Shown in pieces: positions 23,666 to 37,036 of a DNA stretch of 64,000 bases. The translations under genes and the position numbers were made by a program. The first letter of the stretch is position 1; every line of letters starts with the position of its first letter. The stretch is from positions 62,001 through 126,000 of the forward strand of contig JBBELK010001240.1 in the NCBI GenBank assembly GCA_037783545.1. The letters are read 5' to 3'. This stretch comes from Henricia sp. BOLD:AAB3569 (taxonomy: Eukaryota > Echinodermata > Asteroidea > Spinulosida > Echinasteridae). The notes under the pieces were generated by a model. It did no database searches and had not been told where the DNA came from. It saw only the letters and a list, made by a program, of their open reading frames with translations.

Positions 23666-26338
23666 CTGACTGCTCTCACGCAAACCGTGGCTGTCTGTAC
23701 ACACCTCTTTGGGGTACTCCTGAGTTGTGCGCATGCTCAGTCATTCGGACTGTCGTTAACGCACCGCAGTTTGGCTCGGCAATTTGGTCAAAGTGTGGTC
23801 CAAACGTCGGCAAATTTGGATGTCGAAAAATGTTCCGACGAACTTCAAATTTTGCATGCCCTAAACTCTCTATATTGCGCACTTGTCATAAAAAATTGAC
23901 AGACTTTCGCCGGGAAATGGCAGAGAAATTTCAAAGTTTAGAAAAAACTGGGTTGAGGCTTCCTGACTGCTCTCACGCAAACCGTGGCTGTCTGTACACA
24001 CCTCTTTGGGGTACTCCTGAGTTGTGCGCATGCTCAGTCATTCGGACTGTCGTTAACGCACCGCAGTTTGGCTCGGCAATTTGGTCAAAGTGTGGTCCAA
24101 ACGTCGGCAAATTTGGAGGTCGAAAAATGTTCCGACGAACTTCAAATTTTGCATGCCCTAAACTCTCTATATTGCGCACTTGTCATACAAAATTGACAGA
24201 CTTTCGCCGGTAAATGGCAGAGAAATTTCAAAGTTTAGAAAAAACTGGGTTGAGGCTTCCTGACTGCTCTCACGCAAACCGTGGCTGTCTGTACACACCT
24301 CTTTGGGGTACTCCTGAGTTGTGCGCATGCTCAGTCATTCGGACTGTCGTTAACGCACCGCAGTTTGGCTCGGCAATTTGGTCAAAGTGTGGTCCAAACG
24401 TGGGCAAATTTGGAGGTCGAAAAATGTTCCGACGAACTTCAAATTTTGCATGCCCTAAACTCTCTATATTGCGCACTTGTCATAAAAAATTGACAGACTT
24501 TCGCCGGGAAATGGCAGAGAAATTTCAAAGTTTAGAAAAAACTGGGTTGAGGCTTCCTGACTGCTCTCACGCAAACCGTGGCTGTCTGTACACACCTCTT
24601 TGGGGTACTCCTGAGTTGTGCGCATGCTCAGTCATTCGGACTGTCGTTAACGCACCGCAGTTTGGCTCGGCAATTTTGTCAAAGTGTGGTCCAAACGTCG
24701 GCAAATTTGGAGGTCGAAAAATGTTCCGACGAACTTCAAATTTTGCATGCCCTAAACTCTCTATATTGCGCACTTGTCATACAAAATTGACAGACTTTCG
24801 CCGGTAAATGGCAGAGAAATTTCAAAGTTTAGAAAAAACTGGGTTGAGGCTTCCTGACTGCTCTCACGCAAACCGTGGCTGTCTGTACACACCTCTTTGG
24901 GGTACTCCTGAGTTGTGCGCATGCTCAGTCATTCGGACTGTCGTTAACGCACCGCAGTTTGGCTCGGCAATTTGGTCAAAGTGTGGTCCAAACGTGGGCA
25001 AATTTGGAGGTCGAAAAATGTTCCGACGAACTTCAAATTTTGCATGCCCTAAACTCTCTATATTGCGCACTTGTCATAAAAAATTGACAGACTTTCGCCG
25101 GGAAATGGCAGAGAAATTTCAAAGTTTAGAAAAAACTGGGTTGAGGCTTCCTGACTGCTCTCACGCAAACCGTGGCTGTCTGTACACACCTCTTTGGGGT
25201 ACTCCTGAGTTGTGCGCATGCTCAGTCATTCGGACTGTCGTTAACGCACCGCAGTTTGGCTCGGCAATTTGGTCAAAGTGTGGTCCAAACGTCGGCAAAT
25301 TTGGAGGTCGAAAAATGTTCCGACGAACTTCAAATTTTGCATGCCCTAAACTCTCTATATTGCGCACTTGTCATAAAAAATTGACAGACTTTCGCCGGGA
25401 AATGGCAGAGAAATTTCAAAGTTTAGAAAAAACTGGGTTGAGGCTTCCTGACTGCTCTCACGCAAACCGTGGCTGTCTGTACACACCTCTTTGGGGTACT
25501 CCTGAGTTGTGCGCATGCTCAGTCATTCGGACTGTCGTTAACGCACCGCAGTTTGGCTCGGCAATTTGGTCAAAGTGTGGTCCAAACGTCGGCAAATTTG
25601 GAGGTCGAAAAATGTTCCGACGAACTTCAAATTTTGCATGCCCTAAACTCTCTATATTGCGCACTTGTCATACAAAATTGACAGACTTTCGCCGGGAAAT
25701 GGCAGAGAAATTTCAAAGTTTAGAAAAAACTGGGTTGAGGCTTCCTGACTGCTCTCACGCAAACCGTGGCTGTCTGTACACACCTCTTTGGGGTACTCCT
25801 GAGTTGTGCGCATGCTCAGTCATTCGGACTGTCGTTAACGCACCGCAGTTTGGCTCGGCAATTTTGTCAAAGTGTGGTCCAAACGTCGGCAAATTTGGAG
25901 GTCGAAAAATGTTCCGACGAACTTCAAATTTTGCATGCCCTAAACTCTCTATATTGCGCACTTGTCATACAAAATTGACAGACTTTCGCCGGGAAATGGC
26001 AGAGAAATTTCAAAGTTTAGAAAAAACTGGGTTGAGGCTTCCTGACTGCTCTCACGCAAACCGTGGCTGTCTGTACACACCTCTTTGGGGTACTCCTGAG
26101 TTGTGCGCATGCTCAGTCATTCGGACTGTCGTTAACGCACCGCAGTTTGGCTCGGCAATTTGGTCAAAGTGTGGTCCAAACGTGGGCAAATTTGGAGGTC
26201 GAAAAATGTTCCGACGAACTTCAAATTTTGCATGCCCTAAACTCTCTATATTGCGCACTTGTCATAAAAAATTGACAGACTTTCGCCGGGAAATGGCAGA
26301 GAAATGTTAAAGTTTAGAAAAAACTGGGTTGAGGCTTC

Positions 26339-26637
26339 CTGACTGCTCTCACGCAAACCGTGGCTGTCTGTACACACCTCTTTGGGGTACTCCTGAGTTG
26401 TGCGCATGCTCAGTCATTCGGACTGTCGTTAACGCATCGCAGTTTGGCTCCGTGGGCAATTTGGTCAAAGTGTGGTCCAAACGTCGGCAAATTTGGAGGT
26501 CGAAAAATGTTCAGACGAACATCAAATTTTGCATGCCCTAAACTCTCTATATTGCGCACTTGTCATAAAAAATTGACAGACTCGCCAGGAAATGGCAGAG
26601 AAATTTCAAAGTTTAGAAAAAACTGGGTTGAGGCTTC
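26339..26637 (+). repeat. Diverged 'B' monomer 5 (299 bp)
   Basis: Last B copy in the window. The insertion reads GGCTCCGTGGGCAA, with G where other copies have C. The monomer before it ends in a unique GAAATGTTAAAG change (about 26303-26314). A GGATGTCG monomer follows at 26638. Confidence 0.85.
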
Positions 26638-29015
26638 CTGACTGCTCTCACGCAAACCGTGGCTGTCTGTACACACCTCTTTGGGGTACTCCTGAGTTGT
26701 GCGCATGCTCAGTCATTCGGACTGTCGTTAACGCACCGCAGTTTGGCTCGGCAATTTGGTCAAAGTGTGGTCCAAACGTCGGCAAATTTGGATGTCGAAA
26801 AATGTTCCGACGAACTTCAAATTTTGCATGCCCTAAACTCTCTATATTGCGCACTTGTCATACAAAATTGACAGACTTTCGCCGGGAAATGGCAGAGAAA
26901 TTTCAAAGTTTAGAAAAAAACTGGGTTGAGGCTTCCTGACTGCTCTCACGCAAACCGTGGCTGTCTGTACACACCTCTTTGGGGTACTCCTGAGTTGTGC
27001 GCATGCTCAGTCATTCGGACTGTCGTTAACGCACCGCAGTTTGGCTCGGCAATTTGGTCAAAGTGTGGTCCAAACGTCGGAAAATTTGGAGGTCGAAAAA
27101 TGTTCCGACGAACTTCAAATTTTGCATGCCCTAAACTCTCTATATTGCGCACTTGTCATAACAAATTGACAGACTTTCGCCGGGAAATGGCAGAGAAATT
27201 TCAAAGTTTAGAAAAAACTGGGTTGAGGCTTCCTGACTGCTCTCACGCAAACCGTGGCTGTCTGTACACACCTCTTTGGGGTACTCCTGAGTTGTGCGCA
27301 TGCTCAGTCATTCGGACTGTCGTTAACGCACCGCAGTTTGGCTCGGCAATTTTGTCAAAGTGTGGTCCAAACGTCGGCAAATTTGGAGGTCGAAAAATGT
27401 TCCGACGAACTTCAAATTTTGCATGCCCTAAACTCTCTATATTGCGCACTTGTCATACAAAATTGACAGACTTTCGCCGGGAAATGGCAGAGAAATTTCA
27501 AAGTTTAGAAAAAACTGGGTTGAGGCTTCCTGACTGCTCTCACGCAAACCGTGGCTGTCTGTACACACCTCTTTGGGGTACTCCTGAGTTGTGCGCATGC
27601 TCAGTCATTCGGACTGTCGTTAACGCACCGCAGTTTGGCTCGGCAATTTGGTCAAAGTGTGGTCCAAACGTGGGCAAATTTGGAGGTCGAAAAATGTTCC
27701 GACGAACTTCAAATTTTGCATGCCCTAAACTCTCTATATTGCGCACTTGTCATAAAAAATTGACAGACTTTCGCCGGGGAAATGGCAGAGAAATTTCAAA
27801 GTTTAGAAAAAACTGGGTTGAGGCTTCCTGACTGCTCTCACGCAAACCGTGGCTGTCTGTACACACCTCTTTGGGGTACTCCTGAGTTGTGCGCATGCTC
27901 AGTCATTCGGACTGTCGTTAACGCACCGCAGTTTGGCTCGGCAATTTGGTCAAAGTGTGGTCCAAACGTCGGCAAATTTGGAGGTCGAAAAATGTTCCGA
28001 CGAACTTCAAATTTTGCATGCCCTAAACTCTCTATATTGCGCACTTGTCATAAAAAATTGACAGACTTTCGCCGGAAATGGCAGAGAAATTTCAAAGTTT
28101 AGAAAAAACTGGGTTGAGGCTTCCTGACTGCTCTCACGCAAACCGTGGCTGTCTGTACACACCTCTTTGGGGGTACTCCTGAGTTGTGCGCATGCTCAGT
28201 CATTCGGACTGTCGTTAACGCACCGCAGTTTGGCTCGGCAATTTGGTCAAAGTGTGGTCCAAACGTCGGCAAATTTGGAGGTCGAAAAATGTTCCGACGA
28301 ACTTCAAATTTTGCATGCCCTAAACTCTCTATATTGCGCACTTGTCATACAAAATTGACAGACTTTCGCCGGGAAATGGCAGAGAAATTTCAAAGTTTAG
28401 AAAAAACTGGGTTGAGGCTTCCTGACTGCTCTCACGCAAACCGTGGCTGTCTGTACACACCTCTTTGGGGTACTCCTGAGTTGTGCGCATGCTCAGTCAT
28501 TCGGACTGTCGTTAACGCACCGCAGTTTGGCTCGGCAATTTTGTCAAAGTGTGGTCCAAACGTCGGCAAATTTGGAGGTCGAAAAATGTTCCGACGAACT
28601 TCAAATTTTGCATGCCCTAAACTCTCTATATTGCGCACTTGTCATACAAAATTGACAGACTTTCGCCGGGAAATGGCAGAGAAATTTCAAAGTTTAGAAA
28701 AAACTGGGTTGAGGCTTCCTGACTGCTCTCACGCAAACCGTGGCTGTCTGTACACACCTCTTTGGGGTACTCATGAGTTGTGCGCATGCTCAGTCATTCG
28801 GACTGTCGTTAACGCACCGCAGTTTGGCTCGGCAATTTGGTCAAAGTGTGGTCCAAACGTGGGCAAATTTGGAGGTCGAAAAATGTTCCGACGAACTTCA
28901 AATTTTGCATGCCCTAAACTCTCTATATTGCGCACTTGTCATAAAAAATTGACAGACTTTCGCCGGGAAATGGCAGAGAAATTTCAAAGTTTAGAAAAAA
29001 CTGGGTTGAGGCTTC

Positions 29016-30799
29016 CTGACTGCTCTCACGCAAACCGTGGCTGTCTGTACACACCTCTTTGGGGTACTCCTGAGTTGTGCGCATGCTCAGTCATTCGGAC
29101 TGTCGTTAACGCACCGCAGTTTGGCTCGGCAATTTGGTCAAAGTGTGGTCCAAACGTCGGCAAATTTGGAGGTCGAAAAATGTTCCGACGAACTTCAAAT
29201 TTTGCATGCCCTAAACTCTCTATATTGCGCACTTGTCATAAAAATTTGACAGACTTTCGCCGGGAAATGGCAGAGAAATTTCAAAGTTTAGAAAAAAACT
29301 GGGTTGAGGCTTCCTGACTGCTCTCACGCAAACCGTGGCTGTCTGTACACACCTCTTTGGGGTACTCCTGAGTTGTGCGCATGCTCAGTCATTCGGACTG
29401 TCGTTAACGCACCGCAGTTTGGCTCGGCAATTTGGTCAAAGTGTGGTCCAAACGTGGGCAAATTTGGAGGTCGAAAAATGTTCCGACGAACTTCAAATTT
29501 TGCATGCCCTAAACTCTCTATATTGCGCACTTGTCATAACAAATTGACAGACTTTCGCCGGGAAATGGCAGAGAAATTTCAAAGTTTAGAAAAAACTGGG
29601 TTGAGGCTTCCTGACTGCTCTCACGCAAACCGTGGCTGTCTGTACACACCTCTTTGGGGTACTCCTAAGTTGTGCGCATGCTCAGTCATTCGGACTGTCG
29701 TTAACGCACCGCAGTTTGGCTCGGCAATTTGGTCAAAGTGTGGTCCAAACGTGGGCAAATTTGGAGGTCGAAAAATGTTCCGACGAACTTCAAATTTTGC
29801 ATGCCCTAAACTCTCTATATTGCGCACTTGTCATAAAAAATTGACAGACTTTCGCCGGGAAATGGCAGAGAAATTTCAAAGTTTAGAAAAAACTGGGTTG
29901 AGGCTTCCTGACTGCTCTCACGCAAACCGTGGCTGTCTGTACACACCTCTTTGGGGTACTCCTGAGTTGTGCGCATGCTCAGTCATTCGGACTGTCGTTA
30001 ACGCACCGCAGTTTGGCTCGGCAATTTGGTCAAAGTGTGGTCCAAACGTCGGCAAATTTGGAGGTCGAAAAATGTTCCGACGAACTTCAAATTTTGCATG
30101 CCCTAAACTCTCTATATTGCGCACTTGTCATAAAAATTTGACAGACTTTCGCCGGGAAATGGCAGAGAAATTTCAAAGTTTAGAAAAAAACTGGGTTGAG
30201 GCTTCCTGACTGCTCTCACGCAAACCGTGGCTGTCTGTACACACCTCTTTGGGGTACTCCTGAGTTGTGCGCATGCTCAGTCATTCGGACTGTCGTTAAC
30301 GCACCGCAGTTTGGCTCGGCAATTTGGTCAAAGTGTGGTCCAAACGTGGGCAAATTTGGAGGTCGAAAAATGTTCCGACGAACTTCAAATTTTGCATGCC
30401 CTAAACTCTCTATATTGCGCACTTGTCATAACAAATTGACAGACTTTCGCCGGGAAATGGCAGAGAAATTTCAAAGTTTAGAAAAAACTGGGTTGAGGCT
30501 TCCTGACTGCTCTCACGCAAACCGTGGCTGTCTGTACACACCTCTTTGGGGTACTCCTAAGTTGTGCGCATGCTCAGTCATTCGGACTGTCGTTAACGCA
30601 CCGCAGTTTGGCTCGGCAATTTGGTCAAAGTGTGGTCCAAACGTGGGCAAATTTGGAGGTCGAAAAATGTTCCGACGAACTTCAAATTTTGCATGCCCTA
30701 AACTCTCTATATTGCGCACTTGTCATAAAAAATTGACAGACTTTCGCCGGGAAATGGCAGAGAAATTTCAAAGTTTAGAAAAAACTGGGTTGAGGCTTC
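29016..30799 (+). repeat. Three-monomer (892-bp) tandem duplication
   Basis: Units 29016-29907 and 29908-30799 each hold, in order, a CATAAAAATTTGAC plus A7 monomer (298 bp), a CGTGGGCAA plus CATAACAAATT monomer, and an ACTCCTAAGTTG plus CGTGGGCAA monomer. ACTCCTAAGTTG occurs nowhere else that I noticed. Confidence 0.85.
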
Positions 30800-33700
30800 C
30801 TGACTGCTCTCACGCAAACCGTGGCTGTCTGTACACACCTCTTTGGGGTACTCCTGAGTTGTGCGCATGCTCAGTCATTCGGACTGTCGTTAACGCACCG
30901 CAGTTTGGCTCGGCAATTTGGTCAAAGTGTGGTCCAAACGTGGGCAAATTTGGAGGTCGAAAAATGTTCCGACGAACTTCAAATTTTGCATGCCCTAAAC
31001 TCTCTATATTGCGCACTTGTCATAAAAAATTGACAGACTTTCGCCGGGAAATGGCAGAGAAATTTCAAAGTTTAGAAAAAACTGGGTTGAGGCTTCCTGA
31101 CTGCTCTCACGCAAACCGTGGCTGTCTGTACACACCTCTTTGGGGTACTCATGAGTTGTGCGCATGCTCAGTCATTCGGACTGTCGTTAACGCACCGCAG
31201 TTTGGCTCGGCAATTTGGTCAAAGTGTGGTCCAAACGTCGGCAAATTTGGAGGTCGAAAAATGTTCCGACGAACTTCAAATTTTGCATGCCCTAAACTCT
31301 CTATATTGCGCACTTGTCATAAAAATTTGACAGACTTTCGCCGGGAAATGGCAGAGAAATTTCAAAGTTTAGAAAAAACTGGGTTGAGGCTTCCTGACTG
31401 CTCTCACGCAAACCGTGGCTGTCTGTACACACCTCTTTGGGGTACTCCTGAGTTGTGCGCATGCTCAGTCATTCGGACTGTCGTTAACGCACCGCAGTTT
31501 GGCTCGGCAATTTTGTCAAAGTGTGGTCCAAACGTCGGCAAATTTGGAGGTCGAAAAATGTTCCGACGAACTTCAAATTTTGCATGCCCTAAACTCTCTA
31601 TATTGCGCACTTGTCATACAAAATTGACAGACTTTCGCCGGGAAATGGCAGAGAAATTTCAAAGTTTAGAAAAAACTGGGTTGAGGCTTCCTGACTGCTC
31701 TCACGCAAACCGTGGCTGTCTGTACACACCTCTTTGGGGTACTCATGAGTTGTGCGCATGCTCAGTCATTCGGACTGTCGTTAACGCACCGCAGTTTGGC
31801 TCGGCAATTTGGTCAAAGTGTGGTCCAAACGTGGGCAAATTTGGAGGTCGAAAAATGTTCCGACGAACTTCAAATTTTGCATGCCCTAAACTCTCTATAT
31901 TGCGCACTTGTCATAAAAAATTGACAGACTTTCGCCGGGAAATGGCAGAGAAATTTCAAAGTTTAGAAAAAACTGGGTTGAGGCTTCCTGACTGCTCTCA
32001 CGCAAACCGTGGCTGTCTGTACACACCTCTTTGGGGTACTCCTGAGTTGTGCGCATGCTCAGTCATTCGGACTGTCGTTAACGCACCGCAGTTTGGCTCG
32101 GCAATTTGGTCAAAGTGTGGTCCAAACGTCGGCAAATTTGGAGGTCGAAAAATGTTCCGACGAACTTCAAATTTTGCATGCCCTAAACTCTCTATATTGC
32201 GCACTTGTCATAAAAAATTGACAGACTTTCGCCGGGAAATGGAAGAGAAATTTCAAAGTTTAGAAAAAACTGGGTTGAGGCTTCCTGACTGCTCTCACGC
32301 AAACCGTGGCTGTCTGTACACACCTCTTTGGGGTACTCCTGAGTTGTGCGCATGCTCAGTCATTCGGACTGTCGTTAACGCACCGCAGTTTGGCTCGGCA
32401 ATTTGGTCAAAGTGTGGTCCAAACGTGGGCAAATTTGGAGGTCGAAAAATGTTCCGACGAACTTCAAATTTTGCATGCCCTAAACTCTCTATATTGCGCA
32501 CTTGTCATAAAAAATTGACAGACTTTCGCCGGGAAATGGCAGAGAAATTTCAAAGTTTAGAAAAAACTGGGTTGAGGCTTCCTGACTGCTCTCACGCAAA
32601 CCGTGGCTGTCTGTACACACCTCTTTGGGGTACTCCTGAGTTGTGCGCATGCTCAGTCATTCGGACTGTCGTTAACGCACCGCAGTTTGGCTCGGCAATT
32701 TTGTCAAAGTGTGGTCCAAACGTCGGCAAATTTGGAGGTCGAAAAATGTTCCGACGAACTTCAAATTTTGCATGCCCTAAACTCTCTATATTGCGCACTT
32801 GTCATACAAAATTGACAGACTTTCGCCGGGAAATGGCAGAGAAATTTCAAAGTTTAGAAAAAACTGGGTTGAGGCTTCCTGACTGCTCTCACGCAAACCG
32901 TGGCTGTCTGTACACACCTCTTTGGGGTACTCATGAGTTGTGCGCATGCTCAGTCATTCGGACTGTCGTTAACGCACCGCAGTTTGGCTCGGCAATTTGG
33001 TCAAAGTGTGGTCCAAACGTGGGCAAATTTGGAGGTCGAAAAATGTTCCGACGAACTTCAAATTTTGCATGCCCTAAACTCTCTATATTGCGCACTTGTC
33101 ATAAAAAATTGACAGACTTTCGCCGGGAAATGGCAGAGAAATTTCAAAGTTTAGAAAAAACTGGGTTGAGGCTTCCTGACTGCTCTCACGCAAACCGTGG
33201 CTGTCTGTACACACCTCTTTGGGGTACTCCTGAGTTGTGCGCATGCTCAGTCATTCGGACTGTCGTTAACGCACCGCAGTTTGGCTCGGCAATTTGGTCA
33301 AAGTGTGGTCCAAACGTCGGCAAATTTGGAGGTCGAAAAATGTTCCGACGAACTTCAAATTTTGCATGCCCTAAACTCTCTATATTGCGCACTTGTCATA
33401 AAAAATTGACAGACTTTCGCCGGGAAATGGAAGAGAAATTTCAAAGTTTAGAAAAAACTGGGTTGAGGCTTCCTGACTGCTCTCACGCAAACCGTGGCTG
33501 TCTGTACACACCTCTTTGGGGTACTCCTGAGTTGTGCGCATGCTCAGTCATTCGGACTGTCGTTAACGCACCGCAGTTTGGCTCGGCAATTTGGTCAAAG
33601 TGTGGTCCAAACGTCGGCAAATTTGGAGGTCGAAAAATGTTCCGACGAACTTCAAATTTTGCATGCCCTAAACTCTCTATATTGCGCACTTGTCATAAAA

Positions 33701-34002
33701 AATTGACAGACTTTCGCCGGGAATTGGCAGAGAAATTTCAAAGTTTAGAAAAAACTTGGTTGAGGCTTCCTGACTGCTCTCACGCAAACCGTGGCTGTCT
33801 GTACACACCTCTTTGGGGTACTCCTGAGTTGTGCGCATGCTCAGTCATTCGGACTGTCGTTAACGCACCGCAGTTTGGCTCGGCAATTTGGTCAAAGTGT
33901 GGTCCAAACGTCGGCAAATTTGGAGGTCGAAAAATGTTACGACGAACTTCAAATTTGCATGCCCTAAACTCTCTATATTGCGCACTTGTCATAAAAAAAT
34001 GA
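30196..34002 (+). other. Longest open frame in the window (1,268 codons), judged non-coding
   Basis: Twelve to thirteen consecutive monomers of exactly 297 bp leave the stop-free frame unbroken, giving a 99-residue repeat with many Cys and Arg. It starts at an ATG created by an upstream A7 frame change and stops at a 1-nt deletion (AAATTTGCATG) near 33950. Its monomers differ by changes that are nearly all non-synonymous (Trp/Leu, Pro/His, Ala/Glu, Met/Leu, Lys/Asn/Thr), the opposite of purifying selection. I see no recognisable domain, signal peptide or membrane segment. A real repeat protein cannot be excluded from sequence alone, but the array structure explains the frame. Confidence 0.75.
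31394..33769 (+). repeat. Four-monomer (1,188-bp) tandem duplication
   Basis: Units 31394-32581 and 32582-33769 carry the same ordered marks at 1,188-bp spacing: AATTTTGTCAA with CATACAAAATT, then ACTCATGAGTTG with CGTGGGCAA (31742 and 32930), then GGAAATGGAAGAG (32236 and 33424). The fourth monomers differ (CGTGGGCAA in the first unit, GGAATTGGCAGAG in the second). Confidence 0.85.
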
Positions 34003-34362
34003 CAGACTTTCGCCGGGAAATGGCAGAGAAATTTCAAAGTTTAGAAAAAACTGGGTTTAGGCTTCCTGACTGCTCTCACGCAAACCGTGGCTGTCTGTAC
34101 ACACCTCTTTGTGGTACTCATGAGTTGTGCGCATGCTCAGTCATTCGGACTGTCGTTAACGCACCGCAGTTTGGCTCGGCAATTTGGTCAAAGTGTGGTC
34201 CAAACGTCGGCAAATTTGGAGGTCGAAAAATGTTCCGACGAACTTCAAATTTTGCATGCCCTAAACTCTCTATATTGCGCACTTGTCATACAAAATTGAC
34301 AGACTTTCGCCGGGAAATGGCAGAGAAATTTCAAAGTTTAGAAAAAACTGGGTTTAGGCTTC

Positions 34363-35550
34363 CTGACTGCTCTCACGCAAACCGTGGCTGTCTGTACACA
34401 CCTCTTTGGGGTACTCCTGAGTTGTGCGCATGCTCAGTCATTCGGACTGTCGTTAACGCACCGCAGTTTGGCTCGGCAATTTGGTCAAAGTGTGGTCCAA
34501 ACGTCGGCAAATTTGGAGGTCGAATAATGTTCCGACGAACTTCAAATTTTGCATGCCCTAAACTCTCTATATTGCGCACTTGTCATAAAAAATTGACAGA
34601 CTTTCGCCGGGAAATGGCAGAGAAATTTCAAAGTTTAGAAAAAACTGGGTTGAGGCTTCCTGACTGCTCTCACGTAAACCGTGGCTGTCTGTACACACCT
34701 CTTTGGGGTACTCCTGAGTTGTGCGCATGCTCAGTCATTCGGACTGTCGTTAACGCACCGCAGTTTGGCTCGGCAATTTGGTCAAAGTGTGGTCCAAACG
34801 TCGGCAAATTTGGAGGTCGAAAAATGTTCCGACGAACTTCAAATTTTGCATGCCCTAAACTCTCTATATTGCGCACTTGTCATAAAAAATTGACAGACTT
34901 TCGCCGGGTAATGGCATAGAAATTTCAAAGTTTAGAAAAAACTGGGTTGAGGCTTCCTGACTGCTCTCACGCAAACCGTGGATGTCTGTACACACCTCTT
35001 TGGGGTACTCCTGAGTTGTGCGCATGCTCAGTCATTCGGACTGTCGTTAACGCACCGCAGTTTGGCTCGGCAATTTGGTCAAAGTGTGGTCCAAACGTCG
35101 GCAAATTTGGAGGTCGAAAAATGTTCCGACGAACTTCAAATTTTGCATGCCCTAAACTCTCTATATTGCGCACTTGTCATAAAAAATTGACAGACTTTCG
35201 CCGGGAAATGGCAGAGAAATTTCAAAGTTTAGAAAAAACTGGGTTGAGGCTTCCTGACTGCTCTCACGCAAACCGTGGCTGTCTGTACACACCTCTTTGG
35301 GGTACTCCTGAGTTGTGCGCATGCTCAGTCATTCGGACTGTCGTTAACGCACCGCAGTTTGGCTCGGCAATTTGGTCAAAGTGTGGTCCAAACGTCGGCA
35401 AATTTGGAGGTCGAAAAATGTTCCGACGAACTTCAAATTTTGCATGCCCTAAACTCTCTATATTGCGCACTTGTCATACAAAATTGACAGACTTTCGCCG
35501 GGAAATGGCAGAGAAATTTCAAAGTTTAGAAAAAACTGGGTTGAGGCTTC
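34363..35550 (+). repeat. Second appearance of the GTAATGGCATAG haplotype, 23 kb from its relatives
   Basis: Four monomers in order (GGGTTTAGG with GAATAATG; ACGTAAACC; the GTAATGGCATAG change with stop ending at 34919 followed by a GTGGATGTCTG monomer; a plain monomer) repeat the order found around 2212, 8464 and 11730. The intervening 17-34 kb lacks this haplotype. Confidence 0.75.
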
Positions 35551-37036
35551 CTGACTGCTCTCACGCAAACCGTGGCTGTCTGTACACACCTCTTTGGGGT
35601 ACTCCTGAGTTGTGCGCATGCTCAGTCATTCGGACTGTCGTTAACGCACCGCAGTTTGGCTCGGCAATTTGGTCAAAGTGTGGTCCAAACGTCGGCAAAT
35701 TTGGAGGTCGAAAAATGTTACGACGAACTTCAAATTTGCATGCCCTAAACTCTCTATATTGCGCACTTGTCATAAAAAAATGACAGACTTTCGCCGGGAA
35801 ATGGCAGAGAAATTTCAAAGTTTAGAAAAAAACTGGGTTTAGGCTTCCTGACTGCTCTCACGCAAACCGTGGCTGTCTGTACACACCTCTTTGTGGTACT
35901 CCTGAGTTGTGCGCATGCTCAGTCATTCGGACTGTCGTTAACGCACCGCAGTTTGGCTCGGCAATTTGGTCAAAGTGTGGTCCAAACGTCGGCAAATTTG
36001 GAGGTCGAATAATGTTCCGACGAACTTCAAATTTTGCATGCCCTAAACTCTCTATATTGCGCACTTGTCATAAAAAATTGACAGACTGTCGCCGGGAAAT
36101 GGCAGAGAAATTTCAAAGTTTAGAAAAAACTGGGTTGAGGCTTCCTGACTGCTCTCACGTAAACCGTGGCTGTCTGTACACACCTCTTTGGGGTACTCCT
36201 GAGTTGTGCGCATGCTCAGTCATTCGGACTGTCGTTAACGCACCGCAGTTTGGCTCGGCAATTTGGTCAAAGTGTGGTCCAAACGTCGGCAAATTTGGAG
36301 GTCGAAAAATGTTCCGACGAACTTCAAATTTTGCATGCCCTAAACTCTCTATATTGCGCACTTGTCATACAAAATTGACAGACTTTCGCCGGGAAATGGC
36401 AGAGAAATTTCAAAGTTTAGAAAAAACTGGGTTTAGGCTTCCTGACTGCTCTCACGCAAACCGTGGCTGTCTGTACACACCTCTTTGGGGTACTCCTGAG
36501 TTGTGCGCATGCTCAGTCATTCGGACTGTCGTTAACGCACCGCAGTTTGGCTCGGCAATTTGGTCAAAGTGTGGTCCAAACGTCGGCAAATTTGGAGGTC
36601 GAATAATGTTCCGACGAACTTCAAATTTTGCATGCCCTAAACTCTCTATATTGCGCACTTGTCATAAAAAATTGACAGACTTTCGCCGGGAAATGGCAGA
36701 GAAATTTCAAAGTTTAGAAAAAACTGGGTTGAGGCTTCCTGACTGCTCTCACGTAAACCGTGGCTGTCTGTACACACCTCTTTGGGGTACTCCTGAGTTG
36801 TGCGCATGCTCAGTCATTCGGACTGTCGTTAACGCACCGCAGTTTGGCTCGGCAATTTGGTCAAAGTGTGGTCCAAACGTCGGCAAATTTGGAGGTCGAA
36901 AAATGTTCCGACGAACTTCAAATTTTGCATGCCCTAAACTCTCTATATTGCGCACTTGTCATAAAAAATTGACAGACTTTCGCCGGGGAAATGGCAGAGA
37001 AATTTCAAAGTTTAGAAAAAACTGGGTTGAGGCTTC

